Shown here in pieces: positions 9,101 through 16,335 of a stretch of 64,000 nucleotides of DNA; the stretch's first letter is position 1; every line of letters starts with the position of its first letter. The notes under the pieces were generated by a model. It searched no databases and was not told the origin of the DNA. It worked only from the letters and a program-made list of their open reading frames with translations. Source of the DNA: Gallionella sp. (GTDB lineage: Bacteria; Pseudomonadota; Gammaproteobacteria; Burkholderiales; Gallionellaceae); the NCBI GenBank assembly GCA_028707275.1, contig JAQTUP010000001.1:496001-560000 (forward strand), in the 5' to 3' direction. The translations under genes were made by a program, and so were the position numbers.

Positions 9101-9427
9101 ATGGAACAGGCCTGTCATCCCGCCAGCGAACAACCCGGCAAGGGCGAAAGCCTGTCCCGGGCTAAAATCGACAAACTGATGGAAAATCTGCAAGGCTGGC
9201 AACACCAGGACACGCTCATCAGCAAGACATACCCGTTCAAGAACTATTACCAGACCATCGCCTTCGTCAATGCCGTGGCATGGATGACACACAAAGAAGA
9301 CCATCATCCCGATCTTACAGTCAGCTATAACAGTTGCCGCGTGGAATACAGCACTCATGCCATCGGCGGCCTGTCGATCAACGATTTTATCTGCGCCGCG
9401 AAAGTTGACGCGCTGTTCACGCTTTGA
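9101..9427 (+). CDS. phhB: 4a-hydroxytetrahydrobiopterin dehydratase (PhhB/PCD)
   Basis: The 108-residue product matches pterin-4a-carbinolamine dehydratases, including the active-site stretch KEDHHPDL and the following VEYSTH segment. The enzyme regenerates the pterin cofactor in aromatic amino acid hydroxylation and also occurs as a stand-alone protein in bacteria without a hydroxylase. It is cytoplasmic. No phenylalanine hydroxylase gene is in the window. The last codons overlap the TTG start of rsgA (stop TGA at 9425-9427), indicating translational coupling. Confidence 0.95.
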   Translation: MEQACHPASEQPGKGESLSRAKIDKLMENLQGWQHQDTLISKTYPFKNYYQTIAFVNAVAWMTHKEDHHPDLTVSYNSCRVEYSTHAIGGLSINDFICAAKVDALFTL

Positions 9428-10296
9428 GCGAGCATCTTAAAGGCCGCATCGTCGCGGCATTCGGTCGCCAGTATCTGGTACGCCTTCCCGATAACAGCCT
9501 CCTGCCTTGCCTGACGCGCGGCAAAAAAAGCAACGTGGTGTGCGGCGACCGGGTCGAAGTGCAACGCAGCGGCGGCAATCAGGGGGTGATCGAACGCACA
9601 GAGCCGCGCAGCTCGTTGCTGCACCGCTCGGACGCTTACCGGGAAAAGCTCATCGCGGCCAATGTCAGCCAGATCATCATCGTCGTCGCAGCCGAACCCT
9701 CCTTCAGCGATGAGGTGGTGACGCGCTGCCTGATTGCCGCCTACGACCAGAAACTGTCGGTACTGATCGTACTGAACAAATGCGATTTGCCTGAAGCGGC
9801 CAATGCAGCAAGAGTGCAGCTCGCCCCCTATCGCGCCATCGGCTACAACGTTTTAGAGCTGTCCGCAGTAGAGGATGTGTCGGCGCTCCGCCCCTACCTT
9901 CTGGGTCACACCAGCGTGCTCGTCGGCCAGTCCGGCATGGGCAAATCCACCCTGATCAACGCGCTGCTGCCCGATGCGCTGGCGGCCACGCGTGAAATAT
10001 CCACCGTGCTGGATTCGGGAAAACACACCACCACGCATGCCAAACTGTATAAGCTGGACGAGGACAGCAGCCTGATCGACTGCCCTGGCGTACAGGCGTT
10101 CGGCCTGCACCATCTGTCTCTTGGCGAAATAGAACAGGGCTTCATCGAATTCGCAGCCTATCTGGGGCAATGCCGCTTCCGCGACTGCCATCACCTGCAT
10201 GAGCCTGGCTGCGCGCTGCTGGACGCGGTCACGAAAGGCCGCATCAACGCGCGCAGGATGGCGCTGTTCCAGCAGATCGCGGCAAACAAGGCATAA
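9424..10296 (+). CDS. rsgA: Ribosome small subunit-dependent GTPase A
   Basis: RsgA is a circularly permuted GTPase that checks late 30S subunit assembly. The 290-residue protein has an N-terminal OB-fold, the permuted motifs NKCD then GQSGMGKST (P-loop), and a C-terminal zinc site (CRFRDCHHLHEPGC). It begins at TTG (SEHLKGRIVAAF), whose second and third bases are the first two of the phhB TGA stop. No downstream start keeps the OB-fold. The overlap suggests that rsgA translation depends on ribosomes finishing phhB. Family length and motifs are complete. Confidence 0.95.
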   Translation: MSEHLKGRIVAAFGRQYLVRLPDNSLLPCLTRGKKSNVVCGDRVEVQRSGGNQGVIERTEPRSSLLHRSDAYREKLIAANVSQIIIVVAAEPSFSDEVVTRCLIAAYDQKLSVLIVLNKCDLPEAANAARVQLAPYRAIGYNVLELSAVEDVSALRPYLLGHTSVLVGQSGMGKSTLINALLPDALAATREISTVLDSGKHTTTHAKLYKLDEDSSLIDCPGVQAFGLHHLSLGEIEQGFIEFAAYLGQCRFRDCHHLHEPGCALLDAVTKGRINARRMALFQQIAANKA

Positions 10297-10417
10297 CCCA
10301 GAAAAAGAGTTACCCGCCGAAAAGTTAAATCGCACGAGTCTGTTCGACACAATGATATAAACTTGGCGATATCGCTCGGGCTAAAACGATATCAACCCCG
10401 CTGACGAAGGAGAGAAC

Positions 10418-11686
10418 ATGACAACACAAAGAATCCAGGGGCATCCCGTCCTGATTATCGGTGCCGGGCGCGGTGGTCATGCGTTGCTTGAAATGTTTCT
10501 GGAGGATAACCTGGTTCAGGTCATCGCCATTGCGGACACCAACCCCGACGCTCAGGGAATACAGCTTGCCAAAAAGAACGGGATTCCCGCCTTTGATCAT
10601 GCGGCAGATGCGCTCCTGGCCTGCCGACATCATCCGGACTGCATCGTCTACAACCTGTCACACAATGATGCCATCGCCGATGAAGTCGACAAGATTTTCC
10701 CCGGGAAAAGGGTGGCGAGCGGTCCCGAGGTCAAGCTGTTCTGGCAGATGATCATGAACCTGAAGCAGACCAAGGGAGAGCTCGAAAAAAGCCAGAGCCA
10801 GCTGCAAGCCATTATTCATAACGTGATGGACGGCATCATTACCATCAACGAGGCCGGAGAAATTCAGGGGTTTAATCCGGCAGCCGAACAAATATTCGGT
10901 TATTTGCAGCAGGAAGTATCCGGGGAAAATGTAAAAATCCTGATGCCGGAGCCCGCCAAAAGCGAGCATGACGACCATATCAACCGGTATCTGTGTACGG
11001 GGCTGTCCGGTCTGCTGGGAGTGCGCGGGCGTGAAGTGACCGCCGTCAGAAAAAACGGCGAGCAATTCCCCATGGAATTGTCGGTATCAAAAATGGTGCT
11101 GGGCGCACAAAATTACTTTGTAGGAATCGTGCGCGACATTACAGAACGCAAGCTGGCCGAGCATAAAATAGCGCATCTGGCGCATTATGACTATCTGACT
11201 GATCTGCCAAACCGCGCATTATTCCTCGACAAGCTCGCGCATTCCCTGGCTTTGGCTCGCCGCAACAGATACAAGGTCGCCGTTTTATTTCTCGACCTGG
11301 ATGGATTCAAGAAAATCAACGACACGCTGGGACACGACGCGGGGGATCTGCTGTTACAGGAAGTAGCCGACAGACTCAAAAAAACCATACGCGCCTCGGA
11401 CACCGTAGCACGGGTAGGCGGGGACGAATTCACCTTTGTGTTAAACGACGCAGACGGGCACGCCGCAATAGTCGCAAACAAAATCATCAGCACGCTGTCC
11501 GAACCCTTCGATTTAAAGGGTCAGATTTGTCATGTCGGCGGCAGTATCGGCATTTCAATCTTCCCCGACGACGCACAACCCCTCGAAACACTCATTGCAC
11601 AGGCCGATGCCGCGATGTATCTGGCCAAGCAGAGCGGGAAAAACACTTTCAAATTTCACCAGGATGTCGTGCGACTAACACCCTGA
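10418..11686 (+). CDS. Diguanylate cyclase with N-terminal Rossmann-like domain and FixL-like PAS
   Basis: This 422-residue soluble protein has three parts. Residues 8-110 begin with VLIIGAGRGG and resemble a nucleotide-binding Rossmann domain (Gly15, Gly17, Gly20 and an acidic Asp40 after the second strand). Residues about 128-242 form a PAS domain. Its ILMPEPAKSEHDDH segment strongly resembles the FixL haem PAS, with His184 aligning to the haem-binding histidine. The GGDEF domain is intact at 334-338 with an RxxD site at 325-328. It should make c-di-GMP, perhaps in response to NAD(P)(H) or CoA-type ligand plus O2; both inputs are inference. It stands alone, 121 bp after rsgA. Confidence 0.88.
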   Translation: MTTQRIQGHPVLIIGAGRGGHALLEMFLEDNLVQVIAIADTNPDAQGIQLAKKNGIPAFDHAADALLACRHHPDCIVYNLSHNDAIADEVDKIFPGKRVASGPEVKLFWQMIMNLKQTKGELEKSQSQLQAIIHNVMDGIITINEAGEIQGFNPAAEQIFGYLQQEVSGENVKILMPEPAKSEHDDHINRYLCTGLSGLLGVRGREVTAVRKNGEQFPMELSVSKMVLGAQNYFVGIVRDITERKLAEHKIAHLAHYDYLTDLPNRALFLDKLAHSLALARRNRYKVAVLFLDLDGFKKINDTLGHDAGDLLLQEVADRLKKTIRASDTVARVGGDEFTFVLNDADGHAAIVANKIISTLSEPFDLKGQICHVGGSIGISIFPDDAQPLETLIAQADAAMYLAKQSGKNTFKFHQDVVRLTP

Positions 11687-11715
11687 TCCGACGACCCTGA
11701 GCGATTTGATTATTT

Positions 11716-11742
11716 GACTGATGTGACGCAGTCACATCAGTC
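11716..11742 (+). terminator. Perfect 12-bp hairpin after the diguanylate cyclase gene
   Basis: Arms 11716-11727 and 11731-11742 (GACTGATGTGAC and its complement) flank a 3-base loop, 29 bp after the stop codon. The following bases are GTGTATTAAAA, without a long T run. This could be a weak intrinsic terminator or an mRNA-stabilising stem. Confidence 0.5.
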
Positions 11743-11780
11743 GTGTATTAAAATCAACTTCGCCGGGGGCAGCCCGGCTG

Positions 11781-11820
11781 TTGGTTACTTTTTCTTGTGT
11801 CGCCAAGAAAAAGTAACCAA
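11781..11820. repeat. Perfect 17-bp inverted repeat of a dispersed intergenic element
   Basis: Arms 11781-11797 and 11804-11820 (TTGGTTACTTTTTCTTG and its exact complement) flank a 6-base loop. The sequence and the GC-rich flank that follows (AAGAAGGCGACCCC and onward to about 11995) match, from memory, a palindromic intergenic element seen in many proteobacterial genomes. No real gene is visible from 11687 to 12035. The short frames there are translations of the repeat. Confidence 0.75.
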
Positions 11821-12035
11821 AAAGAAGGCGACCCCGGTTTGCCGCCGCTGCGCGGTTCCCTGCGTTGCTCGACTGATCAGGCGGCTGCGGAACTCGCGCT
11901 GCGCGCTCAGACAGTCCTCGCCGAAACCCCCTGACCAGCCTGCGCTACTCGGCGGCGCACAGGGACTTAAGGGTGGGGCGCCCGGATTACCACTCATCAA
12001 TCCTGATTTTTAAAGCTTGTGTGCAACATCACTGA

Positions 12036-12575
12036 TTACTTGAGCAAGCCCAGTTTCGCCCAGCCGCCGTGCCCCAGTTTATTGAGCGTCTCGATATTCA
12101 CATCCGCAATCCGGTCGGCGTCGGGAAAGGCGTCTACCGCGCGATCCACGCTGTCTTCGCGCAACAGGTGCAGCGTGGGATACGGGGCGCGGTTGGTATA
12201 ATTTTCAATGTCATCCAATTCTGTTCCGGCAAACTGGTACTGCGGATGCAGGCTGGCCACCTGAAACGCATCATTAAACTCAGGCTCTGCGGTAGCCATA
12301 TCCACCGTATCCAGAAAATCGTTATAGTCCAGAAAGTCGGTCAACACGTAAGGGTGGATCAACAACGTGGTGTCGAGCACCTCGGGCGCTGTCTTTTGCA
12401 GATGACGCAATTCAACCAGCAAATCTCCCAGCAAGGCCTCCGTCGTCGTCGCACGGCTGATTACATAGCGCACCTGATTTTTTACATGCACCGCCTTGGC
12501 GAACGGGCACAGGTTGAGACCGATGACGGCTTTTTCCAGCCAGTCACGGGTGGCGGCAATAATCGTTTCATTCAT
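12036..12575 (-). CDS. DUF1415 family protein
   Basis: This 179-residue cytoplasmic protein matches the DUF1415 family in length and in conserved stretches: WLEKAVIGLNLCPFA near the start, then HPQYQFAG, DIENYTNRAPYPTLHLLRE and the terminal GWAKLGL segment. The conserved CPFA cysteine suggests a possible catalytic or redox role, but no function is established for the family. It is a single-gene unit on the reverse strand, facing the repeat-rich region, with a strong hairpin 37 bp upstream of its start. Confidence 0.9.
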   Translation of the reverse strand: MNETIIAATRDWLEKAVIGLNLCPFAKAVHVKNQVRYVISRATTTEALLGDLLVELRHLQKTAPEVLDTTLLIHPYVLTDFLDYNDFLDTVDMATAEPEFNDAFQVASLHPQYQFAGTELDDIENYTNRAPYPTLHLLREDSVDRAVDAFPDADRIADVNIETLNKLGHGGWAKLGLLK

Positions 12576-12595
12576 TATTCAGTTCTTTCTTGTTA

Positions 12596-13134
12596 ATGTT
12601 TCATTGAAAACTCTTCGCCTGAGCACCATCACTCAGGCGAAGACGCTGAACGGTTACGGCCTGCTGAAGAGTCGGCTGCTTGAACGGGCGCTCAGATACC
12701 CGGACAGAAATGGCGCGAGCCGTACCGATTTCTCAACAAGGCACAATTCGAGCAAAAAATCGACGGCACGGCTTTGCATAATCACACATGTGGCCTTCAT
12801 TGGGAAGGATACGCAATTTTTTAACAGCCTTCCTTGAAACGGATCACACCACAGATTTCACTCCCCCGCCTCAAAGGGCTCTTTTGAGAGCGGCACGAAG
12901 CCCTCCCTCCCCTCTTTCAGAATCCTGTGCCGCTTGACCCGTTTCGACGGTACTGGTGCGCATACGGATGCGTCGGCGGCAATTTACAAGCTCGCGCCTG
13001 AACGGATTATCGATTCAGCCTTATGCAAAAATCTGCTAAGCAATCAATAAGTAATTAGTTCACATGAAAAGACTCCCGCCCCAGAATGCACTCCATCGGC
13101 ACTGGGCGCGATATTCAGGAAAAGGAGTTTTTCG
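12596..13134. promoter_or_regulatory. Intergenic region with hairpin upstream of the DUF1415 and sulfate regulator genes
   Basis: This 539-bp divergent intergenic stretch holds no supported gene. A perfect 12-bp inverted repeat (12612-12623 and 12632-12643, TCTTCGCCTGAG) sits upstream of the DUF1415 gene and could be an operator or a hairpin. The right part contains the motif at 13020-13040 that is shared with the cysTWAB upstream region. The rest shows no recognisable feature. Confidence 0.45.
13020..13040 (+). promoter_or_regulatory. Motif shared with the cysTWAB upstream region
   Basis: CTTATGCAAAAATCTGCTAAG matches 21221-21241 (upstream of cysT) at 18 of 21 positions; the three differences are single bases. 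It lies 95 bp before the start codon of the winged-helix gene that precedes sbp. With the identical leader AAAGGAGTTTTTCGATG at 13121-13137 and 21306-21322, it suggests a common regulator, possibly CysB. The binding factor is not shown by the sequence. Confidence 0.5.
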
Positions 13135-13491
13135 ATGACTGCATTAAGAAAAAACGTTGGCCATCCGGTTGAACAACCGATGCCTGCGAACATTTCAATC
13201 GGCGAATTGCACTGGTCAGATGACACCGCTCGCGTGAGCGCATCAGGCGTTCCAGTCTTGCTCAGACCCGTCGAATTTCGCCTGTTAGGCCAGCTGATGA
13301 ATCATGCAGAACGGGTACATACCCGAGCTGAACTGCTGAGAAAACTGGCCGCCCCCTGCATCGGGGAACGCGCGATAGATGTACACATCAGGCGCTTGCG
13401 CATCTCACTGCAACCTTTTGGCATGGATCGCTGGATACAGACAGTTCATACCCGTGGCTACCGTTTTTCACCTTCACTTACACATTTTTAA
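13135..13491 (+). CDS. Receiver-less winged-helix regulator (OmpR/PhoB-type effector domain)
   Basis: The 118-residue protein is only a Trans_reg_C-type winged helix: the segment [23 protein letters not shown], the recognition region [12 protein letters not shown], and the wing end [11 protein letters not shown] are diagnostic. No phospho-receiver or membrane domain is present. It is preceded by a strong AAAGGAG ribosome-binding site identical in context to that of cysT. It is 14 bp upstream of sbp, so it probably regulates or is cotranscribed with sulfate uptake. PhoB-like DNA binding is known for the family; the sulfate link is inferred from position. Confidence 0.85.
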   Translation: MTALRKNVGHPVEQPMPANISIGELHWSDDTARVSASGVPVLLRPVEFRLLGQLMNHAERVHTRAELLRKLAAPCIGERAIDVHIRRLRISLQPFGMDRWIQTVHTRGYRFSPSLTHF

Positions 13492-13505
13492 CCACAGGAG
13501 ACACC

Positions 13506-14513
13506 ATGAAATTATCGATCATCACCACTGCGCTGTTTGCCGTTTCACTGACACTCTCAGCCCACAGTTTCGCGGCCGACATCAGTCTGCTCAACGTGTC
13601 TTATGACCCGACCCGCGAGCTGTATCAGGAATATAACACCGCCTTTGCCAAGTACTGGAAGGGCAAGACCGGCGACAATGTGACGGTTAAAGCCTCCCAC
13701 GGCGGTTCGGGCAAACAGGCGCGCTCCATCATCGACGGACTGGAAGCGGACGTTGCCACGCTGGCATTGGCCGCCGACATCGACGCGTTACACGACAAGG
13801 CAAATCTCGTGCCTGCCGATTGGCAAAAACGTTTAAAACTCAACAGCTCACCCTACACCTCGACCATCGTGTTGCTGGTGCGCAAGGGAAACCCTAAGAA
13901 CATTCATGACTGGAGCGATCTGATCAAGCCCGGTGTCGCGGTGATTACGCCCAATCCAAAGACTTCAGGCGGCGCGCGCTGGAATTATCTGGCAGCCTTA
14001 GGCTATGGCTTGAAGCATAACAACAACGATCAGGCTCGTGCACAAGCCTTCGTCGCCAAACTGTATGGCAATGTTCCGGTTCTGGATTCCGGCGCGCGCG
14101 GTTCGACCGTGACTTTCTCCGAACGTGAAATCGGCGATGTGCTGATCACCTGGGAAAACGAGGCCTATCTGGTCAAGAAGGAATTCGGCGAAGACAAGTT
14201 TGAGGTGGTCTTCCCCTCCTTGAGTATCCTGGCAGAACCCCCTGTCACCGTGGTAGACAAGTACGCCGACAAGCACGGCACCCGCAAGGTCGCCGAAGCG
14301 TACCTGGAATACTTGTATTCGCCCGAAGGCCAGGAAATCGCGGCGAAGAATTTCTATCGTCCGACCGATGCCAAGGTGGCGGCCAAATACGCCAAACGTT
14401 TCCCCAAGCTGAATCTGATCACCATTGATGAAACCTTCGGTGGATGGACCAAGACGCAAAAGACACACTTCGCCGATGGCGGCGTGTTCGACCAAATCTA
14501 CACCAAAAAATAG
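13506..14513 (+). CDS. sbp: Periplasmic sulfate-binding protein
   Basis: Sbp captures sulfate (or thiosulfate) and delivers it to the CysTWA permease. The 335-residue precursor has a signal peptide of about 23 residues ending in SFAA. The mature protein shows family segments such as [22 protein letters not shown], and [17 protein letters not shown], which contribute to the oxyanion site. The cognate permease genes cysT, cysW and cysA are not adjacent but lie at 21.3-24.1 kb. An EAL gene follows after 8 bp, an unusual neighbour. Expression is probably induced on sulfur limitation; the shared upstream motif supports co-regulation. Confidence 0.96.
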   Translation: MKLSIITTALFAVSLTLSAHSFAADISLLNVSYDPTRELYQEYNTAFAKYWKGKTGDNVTVKASHGGSGKQARSIIDGLEADVATLALAADIDALHDKANLVPADWQKRLKLNSSPYTSTIVLLVRKGNPKNIHDWSDLIKPGVAVITPNPKTSGGARWNYLAALGYGLKHNNNDQARAQAFVAKLYGNVPVLDSGARGSTVTFSEREIGDVLITWENEAYLVKKEFGEDKFEVVFPSLSILAEPPVTVVDKYADKHGTRKVAEAYLEYLYSPEGQEIAAKNFYRPTDAKVAAKYAKRFPKLNLITIDETFGGWTKTQKTHFADGGVFDQIYTKK

Positions 14514-14521
14514 GAGCTGCC

Positions 14522-15418
14522 ATGACACACCCGCTCGCCGAATTGAAACTCATGTTGCGCCATAACCTGTTCCTCGATCTGGATGAACATGCGCTGATGA
14601 ACACGAAACCGGACGGGTTGGTGTGCAGCTTTCTGGGGATGCGCCTGGCCAGTGCTTTTCAACCGATCTTTCGCAGCAGCGGCGAGGTGATCGGACGTGA
14701 AGCGCTGTTGCGCGCATCACTTTTCGAACACGGCACATTAACGCCTGATGCCGCTTTCAATGTAGCCATTGAGACGCAACAGCTGGTGCAGTTTGACCGT
14801 TTGGTGCGCACGCTGCATTTGTTGAATGAATCGAGCAGTTTTGCGGAAGATGAGCTTTTATTCCTGAACGTGCATCCTCGATTGCTGACCAGCGTCAACG
14901 ACCATGGGCGGACGTTCGAGCAGATATTGCATTATTACTCGATCCCGACCTCCAGAGTGGTCATTGAAATCAAGGAATCGGCGGTCGACGATGTCGCAAG
15001 ATTGAGTGATGCGGTGAGCAATTACCGCAGCCTGGGTTACAAGATCGCTGTCGATGACTTTGGCGCTGCGCATTCCGGCATTGCCAGAATCGCCAATCCG
15101 GTGCGTCGCTATGACAGCCTGGTATCAAACAAGGATACCGTGGAGTTAAACCGTGTTCTGGCGCTGCGCCCTGACATCGTCAAACTCGATCGTGCCGTGA
15201 TCCATGCGGCCGAACGCAGTGCTGTTCCGGTTATTCAAGGACTGGTCAACATCTTTCACAGCATCGGCGCGCAAGTTGTCATCGAAGGCATAGAAACAGC
15301 TGAACAACTGGCGCTGGCACGGGATACCGGCGCCGACCTGTTGCAAGGCTATTACCTGGCTCATCCGCAATTTGCCGGCGAACAACGGAGGGGTCTGACC
15401 GAGCCGCTGGCAACATAA
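14522..15418 (+). CDS. EAL-domain c-di-GMP phosphodiesterase
   Basis: This 298-residue cytoplasmic protein is mostly an EAL domain after a short N-terminal region of about 40 residues. Catalytic signatures are present: the EALLR motif, LNVHP, EIKES, VDDFGAAHSG, DIVKLD and VIEGIET, then QGYYLAHP. It should therefore hydrolyse c-di-GMP to pGpG. ATG 14522 follows sbp by 8 bp with GGAG upstream; a longer frame from inside sbp is less likely. Cotranscription with sbp would tie c-di-GMP turnover to sulfate supply, which is inference. A short hairpin (15428-15455) follows the stop. Confidence 0.92.
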   Translation: MTHPLAELKLMLRHNLFLDLDEHALMNTKPDGLVCSFLGMRLASAFQPIFRSSGEVIGREALLRASLFEHGTLTPDAAFNVAIETQQLVQFDRLVRTLHLLNESSSFAEDELLFLNVHPRLLTSVNDHGRTFEQILHYYSIPTSRVVIEIKESAVDDVARLSDAVSNYRSLGYKIAVDDFGAAHSGIARIANPVRRYDSLVSNKDTVELNRVLALRPDIVKLDRAVIHAAERSAVPVIQGLVNIFHSIGAQVVIEGIETAEQLALARDTGADLLQGYYLAHPQFAGEQRRGLTEPLAT

Positions 15419-15427
15419 GCCCGCCCC

Positions 15428-15455
15428 CTGATTGCAACTGAGGTGACGCAATCAG
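15428..15455 (+). terminator. Weak hairpin after the sbp-EAL unit
   Basis: Arms CTGATTG (15428-15434) and CAATCAG (15449-15455) can pair just downstream of the EAL gene stop and upstream of the convergent exonuclease stop. There is no T tract, so termination is uncertain. Confidence 0.3.
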
Positions 15456-15464
15456 CGAATGAGA

Positions 15465-16112
15465 CTAACCCTGCGCCACACAGGTTGAACGCGTGGCAAT
15501 CCCCATGACGGGCAGCGCTTCGCGGGGCAGATCGAGTGCCTCCAGCACCTTCAGCGCCGCGTAGGCATCGTTTGCCGCGTAGAGCAATTGGGATGCTGTG
15601 AGTTCATGTTGCGACCAGTTGGAGGTGGTGGCCTTCTTCGACTTGGCAAAGCGCTGATTAAACACCACCGCCACCGCCGCTCGGACGCCCATCTCCTTGT
15701 GGTAGCCGTCCATGCTGAACACCGTATTAAGGTCGACCACCGCGTTGAAATGGACGCCCAGTTTAGCCAATATATGACGGCGATCCGACTTGAGGCCGAA
15801 GCCTGCCTTGATGAGCTGGTCCGATTGCAGCAGCTCGATCAAAAACGGATGCCCCTCCACCCTGTGCAATTGAAACAGGTAAGCCTTGTCGTGCAGGGCA
15901 AACTGCACCACATGCGGCCCTTCGCTGACATCGCCCGCAACGAAGGTCGGCCTGGATTCGGTATCGAAACCCGCGACGCCCGCAGCCATGATCTCGGCCG
16001 TGGCCCGGGCAAATTCTTCCGTGTTTTTCGGAACATGGATGCGATCTGGCGTAAGGCCGACAAAAGAGGGCAGCTGCGCGATTTCATCCCTGGTTGGGGC
16101 AGTTTTTTTCAT
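15465..16112 (-). CDS. DEDD-family 3'-5' exonuclease (RNase D/WRN-like)
   Basis: The 215-residue protein is a single DEDD exonuclease domain. It has FDTES (first Asp and Glu ligands), the KAGFGLKSDRRHI stretch (second Asp), and YAANDAYAALKV with the Tyr-x3-Asp of the DEDDy subclass. There is no HRDC domain, so it is shorter than RNase D and more like small WRN-exonuclease-type proteins. I chose ATG 16112 (MKKTAPTRDEIAQ). The longer frame upstream runs into a palindromic intergenic repeat. Substrate, RNA or DNA, cannot be told from the sequence. Confidence 0.9.
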   Translation of the reverse strand: MKKTAPTRDEIAQLPSFVGLTPDRIHVPKNTEEFARATAEIMAAGVAGFDTESRPTFVAGDVSEGPHVVQFALHDKAYLFQLHRVEGHPFLIELLQSDQLIKAGFGLKSDRRHILAKLGVHFNAVVDLNTVFSMDGYHKEMGVRAAVAVVFNQRFAKSKKATTSNWSQHELTASQLLYAANDAYAALKVLEALDLPREALPVMGIATRSTCVAQG

Positions 16113-16214
16113 ATGTGTTTTGAAGCAAAATAATCCATCAGGACGGAATGACGTGGTATTGGCTGACAGATTAGCCGGTTTGAATTGATGGGGCGCTTCA
16201 GTGTGGCCCAAAAA

Positions 16215-16306
16215 CCGTTCGTCCTGAGCCTGTCGAAGGGCCATTCAGGGTTCGACAAGGCTCTCCTGAGCGCCATTTTCCCCTTCGACAGGCTCAGGAC
16301 GAACGG
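16215..16306. repeat. Long inverted repeat, 26-bp perfect arms
   Basis: Arms 16215-16240 and 16281-16306 are exact reverse complements. They contain the sequence CTTCGACAGGCTCAGGACG, a very common palindromic intergenic element in many bacterial genomes (recalled, not searched). The 40-bp centre holds a degraded copy (TTCGACAAGGCTCTCCTGAG). The element lies in the interval between two reverse-strand genes and could act as a terminator for the RlmN-like gene. Confidence 0.85.
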
Positions 16307-16335
16307 CGTCTAAGGGTTCACCACGAACGGAGGGT

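Noticed and set aside
11714-12013. Small forward and reverse frames after the diguanylate cyclase
   Set aside because: They are translations of a palindromic intergenic repeat and have no ribosome-binding site or homologous domain.
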